Shown: positions 1-7,799, counted from the first letter of the stretch. The stretch is 36,596 nt of DNA from Aneurinibacillus terranovensis DSM 18919 (GCF_000430625.1 NZ_AUMJ01000060.1:1-36596); one strand, 5' to 3'. Translations and numbers: made by a program. The notes: generated from the letters alone by a model not told the origin.

Positions 1-53
1 CAGTAGAGCGGACTACCCAAGAATCTCGTGGCTTTAGCCATGAGAGGTTCAAT
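1..53 (+). mobile_element. Right end of an IS200/IS605-family element (TnpB omega-RNA 3' end)
   Basis: The first bases match the usual 3' end of IS200/IS605-type elements that carry tnpB: AAGAATCTC leads into a hairpin whose arms TCTCGTGGC and GCCATGAGA (23-44) flank a TTTA loop, followed by GGTTCAA. In this family the right end is cleaved just after TCAA (ending at 53 here), and the same sequence is the scaffold of the omega (re)RNA that guides TnpB, the guide being the flanking DNA downstream. The tnpB ORF itself lies outside the window. The family assignment rests on remembered consensus, not on an alignment. Confidence 0.75.
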
Positions 54-64
54 CACAGGAAAAG

Positions 65-130
65 TCCGGTTTGAGAAACAAAATGGGGAAATCCGGGTGA
101 CTTCGGTACCATACAACCGGACAGCTTTTT
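65..130 (+). other. Structured leader or terminator hairpin before the sigma-54 activator gene
   Basis: Perfect 8-base arms GTCCGGTT (65-72) and AACCGGAC (116-123) enclose a loop of about 43 nt that can form a smaller CCG/CGG hairpin; CTTTTTCCTTT follows. It could be a long-loop terminator for transcripts coming out of the upstream insertion element, or a structured 5' leader. No promoter for the following gene is obvious in this 170-bp stretch. Confidence 0.35.
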
Positions 131-173
131 CCTTTAGTTTGAAAAAAATGCTATCCGAAAGAGGTGGGATTGT

Positions 174-1595
174 TTGCGGATAGAGAATGAAAGCGAAAAA
201 TTAAAAAATCTGCTAAAGATGTACGCCTATATTTTAAACGAAATAAACGAGGGCGTTCACGCTGTGGACGAGCACGGCGTATCGATTGTTTATAATCGGA
301 AGATGATGGAGATTGAATCGATGGAGGATGAAGACGTCCTGCATAAAAACCTGCTTGAGGTTTTTCAATTTATGAGAGAAGAGGACAGTACGCTCCTGCA
401 GGCTTTGCGCGAGCGAAAGACAACGAAAAATGTGAAGCAAACATACTTTAACGATAAAGGAAAAGAAATTACCACGGTGAACCACACGTTTCCCATTATA
501 GAAAACGGGGAGATTCTCGGGGCGATTGAAATTGCGAATGATATTACGAAAATGGAACATATGATGCGCGAGAATATCCTGAAGAAAGGGGACACGCGCT
601 ATACGTTCGACAGCATCATCGGGGATAGTTCGGCCGTTCAGGAGGTTATTGAAAGTGGACGGCGGGCGTCGAGAACGAATTCATCGGTGCTCATCATCGG
701 GGAGACGGGCACAGGCAAAGAGCTGTTTGCCCAGAGCATTCATAATGACAGCGTGCGGGTCGGGGGCCCGTTTATTTCGCAAAATTGTGCGGCACTCCCT
801 GAAACGCTTATTGAAAGCCTGCTGTTTGGTACAAGCCGCGGGGCTTTTACCGGCGCTGTGGAACGTCCGGGATTGTTTGAGGCAGCCAAAGGGGGAACCC
901 TCCTTCTCGATGAAATTAACTCGCTGGAACCCTCGCTCCAAGCCAAATTACTGCGGGCCATTCAGGAACGCAAAATTAAACGGATTGGCAGCACGCAGGA
1001 CATTAGTATTGATGTGCGAATTATAGCGACCATTAATGAAGACCCAGTGGAAGCGATAACGGGAAACCGGCTCCGCAAAGATTTGTATTACCGGTTAAGC
1101 GTAGTTACTTTGTTTATCCCGCCGCTGCGTGAGCGAAAAGAAGACATTCCGATTCTCGTCCGCCATTTTATTCAAAAGTACAACCGCTTGTTTCAGATGA
1201 ACGTAAAAGGGGTGGACGAGGAAGTGCTCCAATTTTTTACCCGGTATGAATGGCCGGGCAATGTGAGGGAGTTGGAACATGTCATTGAAGGGGCGATGAA
1301 TTTCATCTCAAATGAAGATGTCATAGCCTATTCGCATTTGCCCTTTACCATTCGCCGGAAATCCCCGCTCCAACCGAATACTTTCGCTCCCTCGGCAGCC
1401 CCTGTCTATATGCATATCGGAGACGACGGGGGAGACGGTGATTTAAAAAGCAGAGTAGAGGCTTTTGAAAGGCATTACATTAGAGAAGTCATTCAAAAAC
1501 ATAAAGGCAACATCTCACGCGCGGCTAAAGAGATGGGTGTGAGCCGCCAAAGCCTCCAGTATCGGATGCGCAAATATGATATATCCTTGCAGTGA
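174..1595 (+). CDS. Sigma-54-dependent transcriptional activator, PAS + AAA+ + Fis HTH (RocR-like)
   Basis: 473-aa bacterial enhancer-binding protein that would activate sigma-54 promoters. A PAS-type sensor covers about residues 15-125. The AAA+ domain (about 145-375) has Walker A GETGTGKE near residue 176, the sigma-54 contact loop GAFTGA near 223, Walker B GGTLLLDEIN and the LRERKEDIP segment. A Fis-type helix-turn-helix (GNISRAAKEMGVSRQSLQYR) ends the protein. The domain order and the N-terminal ILNEINEGVHAVDEHG signature resemble RocR-type regulators of amino-acid catabolism. The start is TTG at 174, chosen because GAGGTGG lies 5-6 nt upstream. No -24/-12 sigma-54 promoter was seen nearby, so its target is probably outside the window or distant. 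No receiver domain is present. Confidence 0.9.
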   Translation: MRIENESEKLKNLLKMYAYILNEINEGVHAVDEHGVSIVYNRKMMEIESMEDEDVLHKNLLEVFQFMREEDSTLLQALRERKTTKNVKQTYFNDKGKEITTVNHTFPIIENGEILGAIEIANDITKMEHMMRENILKKGDTRYTFDSIIGDSSAVQEVIESGRRASRTNSSVLIIGETGTGKELFAQSIHNDSVRVGGPFISQNCAALPETLIESLLFGTSRGAFTGAVERPGLFEAAKGGTLLLDEINSLEPSLQAKLLRAIQERKIKRIGSTQDISIDVRIIATINEDPVEAITGNRLRKDLYYRLSVVTLFIPPLRERKEDIPILVRHFIQKYNRLFQMNVKGVDEEVLQFFTRYEWPGNVRELEHVIEGAMNFISNEDVIAYSHLPFTIRRKSPLQPNTFAPSAAPVYMHIGDDGGDGDLKSRVEAFERHYIREVIQKHKGNISRAAKEMGVSRQSLQYRMRKYDISLQ

Positions 1596-1630
1596 GTTTG
1601 TTATAATGGAGAAAGGGAGGTTGAAGGACA

Positions 1631-1780
1631 ATGAGACCGCTTCCGATTTCTGCGGAAACAGCCGTTAAGCTCGCCGAGAAATTAAATATTCCGATTGAGG
1701 AATTAATGCATATGCCCCAGCACATTTTAATGAAAAAATTGATGGAGGCAGGCGAAGTCGAAAAAAAAGAAGAAAAATAA
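1631..1780 (+). CDS. yycC: YycC-like small protein (49 aa)
   Basis: Short ORF starting at ATG 1631 with a GGGAGG ribosome binding site upstream. The product begins MRPLPISAETAVKLAEKLNI and contains the segment MHMPQHIL, both characteristic of the YycC family of Bacillales, followed by a charged KKEEK tail. The function of YycC is unknown. It sits 35 bp downstream of the sigma-54 activator gene on the same strand and may be co-transcribed with it; the terminator at 1875-1905 closes the unit. Confidence 0.8.
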   Translation: MRPLPISAETAVKLAEKLNIPIEELMHMPQHILMKKLMEAGEVEKKEEK

Positions 1781-1874
1781 AGGTGTCCCGCCATGTTTAA
1801 AAAAGAAAATGGGGGGAATAATAATGGTTAGTTGCATTAGCAATTGTTTCTCCCTCTTTTCTCCCCCTATTGGG

Positions 1875-1905
1875 CCACCGTTTGTAAAACGGTGGTTATT
1901 TTTTT
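1875..1905 (+). terminator. Rho-independent terminator after yycC
   Basis: Perfect stem CCACCGTTT/AAACGGTGG with a GTA loop, followed by TTATTTTTTT. It separates the first operon from the tetR promoter, which begins only 3 bp beyond the T tract. Confidence 0.85.
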
Positions 1906-1907
1906 GC

Positions 1908-1936
1908 TTGACAAAACATGCCGGACAAGATAAATT
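1908..1936 (+). promoter_or_regulatory. Sigma-A promoter of the tetR gene
   Basis: Consensus -35 TTGACA at 1908-1913, a 17-bp spacer and a -10 TAAATT at 1931-1936. Transcription would start inside the palindrome at 1939-1958, so the promoter looks set up for autorepression. Confidence 0.65.
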
Positions 1937-1938
1937 CG

Positions 1939-1958
1939 AAGCAAGTGAACACTTGCTT
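1939..1958. promoter_or_regulatory. Palindromic operator O1 for the TetR-family repressor
   Basis: AAGCAAGTGAACACTTGCTT is a palindrome with 9-bp arms around a central AA. It begins 3 bp after the -10 element of the tetR promoter and ends 20 bp before the tetR start codon, the usual position for a TetR-family autoregulatory operator. The binding protein is inferred from position only. Confidence 0.7.
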
Positions 1959-1977
1959 TATGATAGGAAGCGATAGA

Positions 1978-2565
1978 ATGGATTGTAATCCCAATGATAC
2001 CGACGATAAAATTCTGCTAGCTACGATTACGTTAATGACGAAAAAAGGTATAAAGGCGACGACAACACGTGCGATTGCGGTAGAAGCAGGAGTTAATGAA
2101 GTTACGCTGTTCCGCCATTTTGGAAATAAGGCAGGTTTGATGAAAGCAGCGGTTGAAAAATTCTCCAACGTTCCAAGCATGACCAAAGCGTTTAAAGAAA
2201 AAATTACCTGGGATTTAGAGAAAGATTTACTTGCCTTTTGCGAAGCGTACCATGATGTCCTGACGATCAATCAGGATGTCATTATTATAAGTTTTAAAGA
2301 AGTGGATGTTCTTCCGGAGCTTGAGCAGGAAATCGCTAAAATACCGCGTCAATTAAAGATTCTCCTGGTTGAATACTTTAATGCTATGCAGGAGAAAGGC
2401 AAGATGATAAGTACAAATACAGAGGCTCAGGCAATGAACTTTATCTGGATGAATTTTGGTTTTTTTATCTCCCGAGCCCGTTTCGGTGACAATGTCACTG
2501 AATTAACTTCGGATGAAATGATTAAAAACTGTGTTCAGCTTTTTGCCAGGGGGTTAACCCCCTAG
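1978..2565 (+). CDS. TetR/AcrR-family transcriptional repressor of the efflux operon
   Basis: 195-aa regulator. The N-terminal helix-turn-helix is clear (KGIKATTTRAIAVEAGVNEV then TLFRHFGNKAGLM, residues about 24-58); the rest is the usual helical ligand-binding and dimerisation domain. The start is placed at ATG 1978 because AGGAAG precedes it. The longer reading frame from 1918 would put the operator inside the coding sequence and has no ribosome binding site. It probably represses itself and the downstream pump genes through the palindromes at 1939 and 2582, being released by a pump substrate. The ligand is not predictable from the sequence. Confidence 0.9.
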   Translation: MDCNPNDTDDKILLATITLMTKKGIKATTTRAIAVEAGVNEVTLFRHFGNKAGLMKAAVEKFSNVPSMTKAFKEKITWDLEKDLLAFCEAYHDVLTINQDVIIISFKEVDVLPELEQEIAKIPRQLKILLVEYFNAMQEKGKMISTNTEAQAMNFIWMNFGFFISRARFGDNVTELTSDEMIKNCVQLFARGLTP

Positions 2566-2574
2566 GTTTTTTTT
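2546..2574 (+). terminator. Terminator overlapping the tetR stop codon
   Basis: CCAGGGGG TTAA CCCCCTAGG followed by eight T. The stem includes the last codons and the TAG stop of tetR, so the repressor transcript is largely separated from the pump genes, which then need their own promoter near 2600. Confidence 0.8.
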
Positions 2575-2581
2575 AAAAGTT

Positions 2582-2601
2582 ATGCAAGCAGGTACTTACT
2601 T
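2582..2601. promoter_or_regulatory. Second, degenerate operator O2 upstream of the efflux genes
   Basis: ATGCAAGCAGGTACTTACTT matches the tetR operator at 13 of 20 positions, keeping the GCAAG and ACTT half-site cores. A possible -10 hexamer TATAGT follows directly at 2603-2608, but the -35 region is weak. It lies just after the tetR terminator, where a promoter for the pump operon is needed. Confidence 0.5.
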
Positions 2602-2690
2602 ATATAGTAAAAGGAGGGGGGAGAGGTTGGGGAATTTGAAAGCATGGGAAATTCATTATTAATTATCAACAGAAAAAAAGGTGAGTAGAA

Positions 2691-3335
2691 GTGGACAAAA
2701 AGAAAGCAGCGCGCATTTTTATTGGAGGTATTATTGTCGCAGTTATTGGAGTTGTAGGCTACTATGCGTACGAAGGTTATTATTACGTAAAAACGGATGA
2801 TGCGATGGTCACGGGTGATATATATAAAATTGCGCCCAAAATTTCCGGTAAAATTTCCAAAGTGGATATTGAGGAAGGCCAGCAGGTAAAAGCAAATCAA
2901 ATCGTGATGGAGCAGGAACAGCTCGGTGTTAACACGGTGGACAGCGCGTTTATCCGCTCTCCGATTTCCGGCGTGATTATTCAGGAAATAGCGAAAAGCG
3001 GGGAAGTAGTCGGAGCAGGGTCGACCGTTGCGATGGTTGTATCAAAGAAAGATTTGTATGTGACGGCGAATGTAGAGGAAACAAATGCCGCATCTGTTAA
3101 AGTTGGCCAGCCGGTCGATATTACAGTGGATATGTATCCCGGAACCGTTTTTCACGGAAGGGTAAAAGAAATTGAGGAAGCGACCCAATCCACCTTTTCC
3201 CTGCTTCCGCCAACAAATGCAGGAGGCAATTTTACCAAGGTTACGCAGCGTATTCCTATTAAAATTGCGTTCACAGATGGACCGTATGACTTTAGGCCGG
3301 GCCTGAGCGCCATTGTTAAAATTCATGTGAAATAG
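2691..3335 (+). CDS. HlyD/EmrA-type membrane-fusion protein, short form
   Basis: 214-aa adaptor with an uncleaved N-terminal membrane anchor (about residues 8-26, IFIGGIIVAVIGVVGYYAY). Biotinyl-lipoyl-like segments follow (VKTDDAMVTGDIYKIAPKIS; SPISGVIIQEI) and then a beta-barrel-type C-terminal half. It is much shorter than Gram-negative EmrA because the long coiled-coil hairpin is missing: VMEQEQLG runs almost straight into the second lipoyl half. The start is GTG 2691, preceded by AAAGGTGAG. It would partner the DHA2 transporter that starts 12 bp after its stop. Confidence 0.85.
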   Translation: MDKKKAARIFIGGIIVAVIGVVGYYAYEGYYYVKTDDAMVTGDIYKIAPKISGKISKVDIEEGQQVKANQIVMEQEQLGVNTVDSAFIRSPISGVIIQEIAKSGEVVGAGSTVAMVVSKKDLYVTANVEETNAASVKVGQPVDITVDMYPGTVFHGRVKEIEEATQSTFSLLPPTNAGGNFTKVTQRIPIKIAFTDGPYDFRPGLSAIVKIHVK

Positions 3336-3347
3336 GATGTGTTAACG

Positions 3348-4895
3348 ATGAGAACTTCATTTTGGCCCGCATTATTTGCGATTGTTATTGGAACGTTCAT
3401 GGCCATCCTTGACACGAGTATCGTTAACGTGGCTCTGCCAAAAATGATGAATGTTTTTGGGGTTTCAACGGATGATATTCAATGGGTTCTAACCGGTTAT
3501 ACGCTGGTGATGGCGTCCGTGATTCCGCTGACAGGGTATCTGGGAGACCGCTTTGGAATGAAACGAATGTATCTGATTTCCTTTATTTTATTTACCCTTG
3601 GGTCCCTTTTGTGCGGACTTGCGTGGAGCAACAGTAGTATGATTTTTGCCCGGGTCATTCAGGCGCTTGGCGGCGGAATGCTCATGCCAATCGGCCAGGC
3701 TCTTATCTACCACGAAGTGCCGAGGGAAAAAATGGGCCCGGCAATGGGAGTGTTCGGTATTTCTGCTATGGTAGCGCCCGCGGTCGGGCCGACTCTGAGC
3801 GGATATATCGTTGAAAATCTTGACTGGCACTTTATTTTTACGATTAATGTTCCCGTTGGACTGATTGGTATTTTACTCGCCTGGACGTTTTTAAGGGAGA
3901 CGGAGCGGAAAGAGAAGATTCAGTTTGATTTTCCCGGATTTATTTATTCTACAGTTATGCTGACTACTTTCCTGCTTGCCGTTGCGAAAGGCGAGGACAA
4001 AGGATGGACTTCTTTTTACATTGTTTCTTTATTTATGGTTTCCGTTGTGAGTTTATCTTTATTTATTTATCGTGAATTAACAACGGATCATCCACTGCTT
4101 GATATACGTCTATTTGTTCTTTCAGATTTTACATACGGGCTGCTTGTCAACAGTTTAATGATGATTGGCATGTTTGGGGTGGTTTTCCTCATCCCGATTT
4201 ACGCGGAATCTCTTCTCGGCCTCACAGCAATGAAGACGGGGATTATGATGCTGCCGCAGACGATTACTCAGGCAGTGGTAACATTTGTTACATCTGCCAT
4301 TCTTATGCCAAAGGTAGGCGGCAAGATTCTCATTATTGTCGGATTATGTATCGCTGCAATTAACAGCTATTATTTATTGCAACTCGATGAGAATACTTCG
4401 TATCAACATATTCAATTTTTACTCGCGATACGCGGGTTTGGGCTGGGTTTCTGTATGATGACCTCCATGCAGCTTCCCCTGCAAAATATTGAAACCGCAC
4501 GTACGGGTGCGGCTTCGGCTTTGTTAAATACCGCACGGCAGATTGCCACTTCGATAGGTGTGGCGGTGTTAACGTCCGTGTTTAGCACACAGGGGACCGT
4601 TCATGCTGTCCGCTATGCAGAAACAGTCACCGGAGATAACCCGGCGGTTGCTGCCTATCTTGCCAATTCCCAGCGGATGTATGCGGGCCTGGGATTGAGC
4701 AATGATAGCGCATATGGAGCGGCTCTTACCTCCATTCTCGGAATGGTAAAAAAGTATGCCACGATACAAGCGTTAGATGATGCGTTGTTAGTGTGTTCGC
4801 TCTTTATCGTAGCTGCCATTCCGCTGACGCTTTTAATTAAGGAAAACCGCAGGGCGGCTGCAAAGGAAAACACGCACGTCGTTGCGGAGATGTAA
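3348..4895 (+). CDS. DHA2-family 14-TM drug:H+ antiporter (EmrB/QacA type, MFS)
   Basis: 515-aa integral membrane pump. DHA2 motifs are visible: LDTSIVNVALP in TM1, GYLGDRFGMKR (motif A) after TM2, ARVIQALGGGMLMPIG, and the TM5 region GPTLSGYI followed by W..IF.INVPVG. Around 14 hydrophobic segments fit the family's usual size of 470-520 aa. The start is taken as ATG 3348 with AGGA at 3334-3337; GTG 3339 is also possible but too close to that site. It lies between two different adaptor genes in one operon, behind the TetR gene. Substrate is unknown; EmrB/QacA relatives export lipophilic and cationic toxicants. Confidence 0.9.
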   Translation: MRTSFWPALFAIVIGTFMAILDTSIVNVALPKMMNVFGVSTDDIQWVLTGYTLVMASVIPLTGYLGDRFGMKRMYLISFILFTLGSLLCGLAWSNSSMIFARVIQALGGGMLMPIGQALIYHEVPREKMGPAMGVFGISAMVAPAVGPTLSGYIVENLDWHFIFTINVPVGLIGILLAWTFLRETERKEKIQFDFPGFIYSTVMLTTFLLAVAKGEDKGWTSFYIVSLFMVSVVSLSLFIYRELTTDHPLLDIRLFVLSDFTYGLLVNSLMMIGMFGVVFLIPIYAESLLGLTAMKTGIMMLPQTITQAVVTFVTSAILMPKVGGKILIIVGLCIAAINSYYLLQLDENTSYQHIQFLLAIRGFGLGFCMMTSMQLPLQNIETARTGAASALLNTARQIATSIGVAVLTSVFSTQGTVHAVRYAETVTGDNPAVAAYLANSQRMYAGLGLSNDSAYGAALTSILGMVKKYATIQALDDALLVCSLFIVAAIPLTLLIKENRRAAAKENTHVVAEM

Positions 4896-4920
4896 ACACA
4901 AAAACAGGTGGGGAAAACGG

Positions 4921-6069
4921 ATGATAAAGCGTAGATATTTTTTGTTGGGTGTTGCTCTGGTGCTTGGTCTTACCGGATGCGGCGGAGTAAAGCCGGCCAG
5001 TCTGGCTGTGCAGGCCGGACAGAAAACGGCGGGATCGTCCCCCGCTCAGGGGGATGTTATTACTTATTCCGGAAAATTGGCAGGGGTTGTCGAAACGAAC
5101 ATTTTTGCAAAAACTTCCGGACGTGTAGCCAGGGTCTATAAAGATGTAGGGGATTTTATTCATGCAGGCGATGTGCTTGTTTCCCTTGAAACTACGGATT
5201 TAAACGCCAATCTTCAAAGCGCGAATGCGGATCTGGCACTGGCGGAAGCGAAATATCAAGAGGTGAAAAACGGCTCAAGGCAGGAGGATATCCGCTCGGC
5301 GCAGGCGGCTTATGAGCAGGCGTATCAAAAATACCTCGACACGAAAAAAGGAAAGCGACCGGAGGAAATCGCCAAGCTTAAGGCATCTCTTCAAGGGGCC
5401 CAAACGAACTACGAAACAGCAAAAGTTATAGTTGATCGGCAAAAGGCGTTATATAGCCAGGGTGCCGCCTCCAAGCAGTCGCTGGATGATGCGGAAGTCG
5501 CATTCCGCCAAGCCGAGTCTCAATATGTGAATGCAAAAAACGATTTGATTCTCGCCATCAAAGGACCTACACAGGAAACATTGAATTCTTTGAAAGCAAA
5601 TGCAGACCAGATGAAAGCTCTGCTTGATAAGGCCAAAGACGGTTCGACTCCGGAATCCATTGCCCAGTCTGCGGCTAGTGTAACCAAAGCCCGGGCGATC
5701 GTTAGTTTAAACGAATATAATTTGCAGAACGGAATTATCAAAAGCCCATTATCAGGGTATGTTGCCGTAAAAAATACGAATGCCGGCGAGATGGTTAGCC
5801 CTTCTGCGCCTCTTATGACGGTTGTTGACCTGGACCAAATGTATCTATCGATCAGTGTACCGGAAAGTGAACTAAAGCTGATGCAGACAGGAAAGGAAGT
5901 GAAGGTACAGGTCGATGCCCTCGGCAAAACGCTGAAAGGCAAAATCAGCATGGTAAGCCCCAAAGCGGATAGCGGCACAGACAAGTTTACTGTAAAAATT
6001 CTAATCGATAATAAAAACCATGAATTGCGGTCAGGAATGACCGGGATTGTCGTAGTCTCTCAATCATAA
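4921..6069 (+). CDS. Efflux periplasmic-adaptor-type lipoprotein with long coiled coil (HlyD_D23/YbhG-like)
   Basis: 382 aa. The N terminus MIKRRYFLLGVALVLGLTGC is a lipoprotein signal with lipobox LTGC, so the mature protein should be anchored outside the membrane by a lipidated Cys20. Next comes a lipoyl-like half (about 60-100), then a long helical hairpin (about 100-265) with four similar breaks (NGSRQEDI, KGKRPEEI, KGPTQETL, DGSTPESI), then SPLSGYVAVKNTNAGEMVS and a beta-barrel region ending SGMTGIVVV. The start at 4921 has AGGTGGGG upstream and is the only one that gives a sensible signal peptide. It starts 25 bp after the pump gene, so the operon has two adaptors. Confidence 0.85.
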   Translation: MIKRRYFLLGVALVLGLTGCGGVKPASLAVQAGQKTAGSSPAQGDVITYSGKLAGVVETNIFAKTSGRVARVYKDVGDFIHAGDVLVSLETTDLNANLQSANADLALAEAKYQEVKNGSRQEDIRSAQAAYEQAYQKYLDTKKGKRPEEIAKLKASLQGAQTNYETAKVIVDRQKALYSQGAASKQSLDDAEVAFRQAESQYVNAKNDLILAIKGPTQETLNSLKANADQMKALLDKAKDGSTPESIAQSAASVTKARAIVSLNEYNLQNGIIKSPLSGYVAVKNTNAGEMVSPSAPLMTVVDLDQMYLSISVPESELKLMQTGKEVKVQVDALGKTLKGKISMVSPKADSGTDKFTVKILIDNKNHELRSGMTGIVVVSQS

Positions 6070-6076
6070 AGTTAAT

Positions 6077-6130
6077 AAAAGGCTGCCATACTATAAAACA
6101 GGTGATGTTTATGAAGAATGGCAGTCTTTT
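6077..6130 (+). promoter_or_regulatory. Strong hairpin spanning the L,D-transpeptidase ribosome binding site and start
   Basis: Arms AAAAGGCTGCCATACT (6077-6092) and AGAATGGCAGTCTTTT (6115-6130) pair over 16 positions with one G-T wobble and one mismatch. The loop holds the AGGTGAT ribosome binding site (6100-6106) and the ATG at 6111, and the 3' arm is codons 2-7 of the gene. With its A and T tracts it looks like a terminator for the efflux operon placed inside the next gene's start. It could also control that gene's translation. Confidence 0.65.
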
Positions 6131-6593
6131 ACTACTTTTGTCTATGATTCTATGCCTCATGACTTTTCTCACGGTTATCCCCGTTACATGCCAGGCCATG
6201 GAAGATGAGATGTATCTACAAATTAATAAACAGCAAAACAGGCTCACCGTTTATGTCAATGATACGCCCGTTTACAAATTTCCTGTTGCTACCGGAAAAA
6301 CTGTGGAGCTTACTCCTGTAGGCGAATACAAAATCGTTACACGCGTGAAAAATCCATGGTATTTACCGCAGGATATTCCGGGCGGCGATAAGAGAAACCC
6401 GCTCGGCACCCGGTGGATGGGTTTGAATGTTCCCGGGACGAACGGGTATAAATATGGAATCCATGGCACAAACAATGAGCGTTCGATTGGCTACGCTGCT
6501 AGTTCTGGCTGTATCCGAATGCACAATGAAGATGTAGAATGGTTATTTCGCCATGTACAGCTGCAAACGAAAGTGGTAATTGTAGAAAAATAG
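6111..6593 (+). CDS. Secreted L,D-transpeptidase (YkuD domain)
   Basis: 160 aa. A signal peptide (KNGSLLLLLSMILCLMTFLT, cleavage probably after CQA) is followed by one YkuD catalytic domain beginning MYLQINKQQNRLTVYVND. The active-site signature is present: HGTN near residue 118 and SSGCIRMHNEDV with the nucleophile at Cys134. Such enzymes cross-link peptidoglycan stems (3-3 links) or remodel spore/cell wall peptides. No LysM domain is present, unlike B. subtilis YkuD. ATG 6111 is preferred over GTG 6102 because AGGTGAT lies 4-5 nt before it. The gene converges on the LytH-like peptidase gene, and a strong hairpin covers its start. Confidence 0.88.
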   Translation: MKNGSLLLLLSMILCLMTFLTVIPVTCQAMEDEMYLQINKQQNRLTVYVNDTPVYKFPVATGKTVELTPVGEYKIVTRVKNPWYLPQDIPGGDKRNPLGTRWMGLNVPGTNGYKYGIHGTNNERSIGYAASSGCIRMHNEDVEWLFRHVQLQTKVVIVEK

Positions 6594-6620
6594 CGGTTTT
6601 CCACCGCTATTTTCTTTTTT
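6589..6620. terminator. Bidirectional terminator between the transpeptidase and lytH-like genes
   Basis: AATAGCGG and CCGCTATT form a stem around TTTTCCA, with TTCTTTTTT on the plus side and an A-rich flank that serves the minus-strand gene. Both stop codons (6593 and 6607-6609) lie in or beside the stem. Confidence 0.85.
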
Positions 6621-7605
6621 TATGAGAAGTTCTTTTCTTTTTCTCTGCCCATTCCCATTTCTTTAAAGACGGATAAGGATCATAGGACCACTCCTGTTTT
6701 CCGTTATCTTTATACATTCCATAATGGAGGTGTGGAGGGAATTTGCCTGCGGTCCCTGGTTTTCCATACCCTGAACTTCCTACGTAGCCGATCACATCAC
6801 CCGGCTTTACGATATCGCCAATCTTGAATTTTTTATTAAATCCGTTTAGATGGCCGTAGTAATGGTAAATATTATCAAGGTCGCGGATGCCGATTCGCCA
6901 GCCGCCATACACGTTCCAGCCCATTATTTCAATGACACCGTAACGTGTGGCGCGGACAGGGGTACCATAGGAGGCAAATATATCAGTGCCTTCATGAATT
7001 CTTCTGCCGCCCCAGCCACGGGGGTCACCCCACGTACTGCGATAGCTGTAATTATAATGGAGGGGTATGGGAAAGGCGCTCCCTGTTAAGTTTAATGTGT
7101 TAAAATGGTGATATACCGAAGCGAACTCGGAGATAATGTCCACGTTTTTTTCACGCCCGTAATAATTCCATAAGGCAATGTGAATATCATCTTCCGTATA
7201 GCCGTAACCAGCAAGAAAACAAGCCATTGTGTAAATGGCGTCGAGTTGATTATTGGAATCGGCTTTTCCATCACCATCGCCGTCTTTGCCAATTCCACCA
7301 AAAAATTCAATGCTCTGTGGATTGGTATCTTCACTATTCGGATTTAACATTCCTGCCCATACTGCAGGGGAAAAGGAAATTCCGACCTGTTTATTGATAT
7401 TGCTTTCATATCTCTCAACTGCTGCTAAATAATACCATGGGATTCCGGTAATCGTCTGCATATGTTGAAAAAGCAACAACTTTTCTTTGTTTGCTTTTTC
7501 GAATGAAGACGTATCGCTGGCTTTAGACGCAGCGAAAGTTTGTGGAGAATAGGTAATGGTACATACGCAAAGTATAAAGACGGTAAGTAGGGCTCTCATC
7601 CGCAT
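6607..7605 (-). CDS. lytH: LytH/YunA-like M23 peptidoglycan endopeptidase
   Basis: 332 aa with a signal peptide (ending near QTFAA, residue about 26). The N-terminal half resembles a lytic-transglycosylase-like fold (TGIPWYYLAAVERYESNIN and an aspartate-rich DGDGDGKAD stretch). The C-terminal M23 metallopeptidase domain has zinc motifs HEGTDIF (His204) and HLHYGM, plus YYGHLNGF. Size, layout and position beside lipA match B. subtilis LytH, a sporulation L-Ala-D-Glu peptidase that trims cortex peptidoglycan. The start at 7605 has GGAGGAG 6 nt upstream. A basic tail (KKKRTSHKKRK) ends the protein. The exact bond cleaved is inferred from the family. Confidence 0.85.
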   Translation of the reverse strand: MRMRALLTVFILCVCTITYSPQTFAASKASDTSSFEKANKEKLLLFQHMQTITGIPWYYLAAVERYESNINKQVGISFSPAVWAGMLNPNSEDTNPQSIEFFGGIGKDGDGDGKADSNNQLDAIYTMACFLAGYGYTEDDIHIALWNYYGREKNVDIISEFASVYHHFNTLNLTGSAFPIPLHYNYSYRSTWGDPRGWGGRRIHEGTDIFASYGTPVRATRYGVIEIMGWNVYGGWRIGIRDLDNIYHYYGHLNGFNKKFKIGDIVKPGDVIGYVGSSGYGKPGTAGKFPPHLHYGMYKDNGKQEWSYDPYPSLKKWEWAEKKKRTSHKKRK

Positions 7606-7799
7606 AGTTACTCCTCCGTTTTAAAAATCTTTACGTATAGTTTGCGCTAATTACCACGGATGCATGAAGTTAGATTCTTCCACCACACCACAGTGTTTTT
7701 TCGGTAGGAACCGATTTCACCGGTGTCGCTCATTGCTTTCGGCTAAAAGCTTTTTTACAATAAAGAAATAGATGATAAAGAAATGGAGTGATGGGCAGC

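Noticed and set aside
1-173. Sigma-54 promoter controlled by the first gene
   Set aside because: No TGGCAC-N5-TTGC match was found here or between 1780 and 1910.
1824-1976. 50-aa ORF with a GGGGGG ribosome binding site
   Set aside because: It runs through a strong terminator, the tetR promoter and the operator, and its later half has no protein-like character. The first codons (VSCISNCFSLF) are curious but not enough.
7606-7680. Sigma-K promoter for the lytH-like gene
   Set aside because: A CATA-N3-TA type -10 with a properly spaced AC could not be read convincingly on the minus strand, though late sporulation expression is expected from the family.
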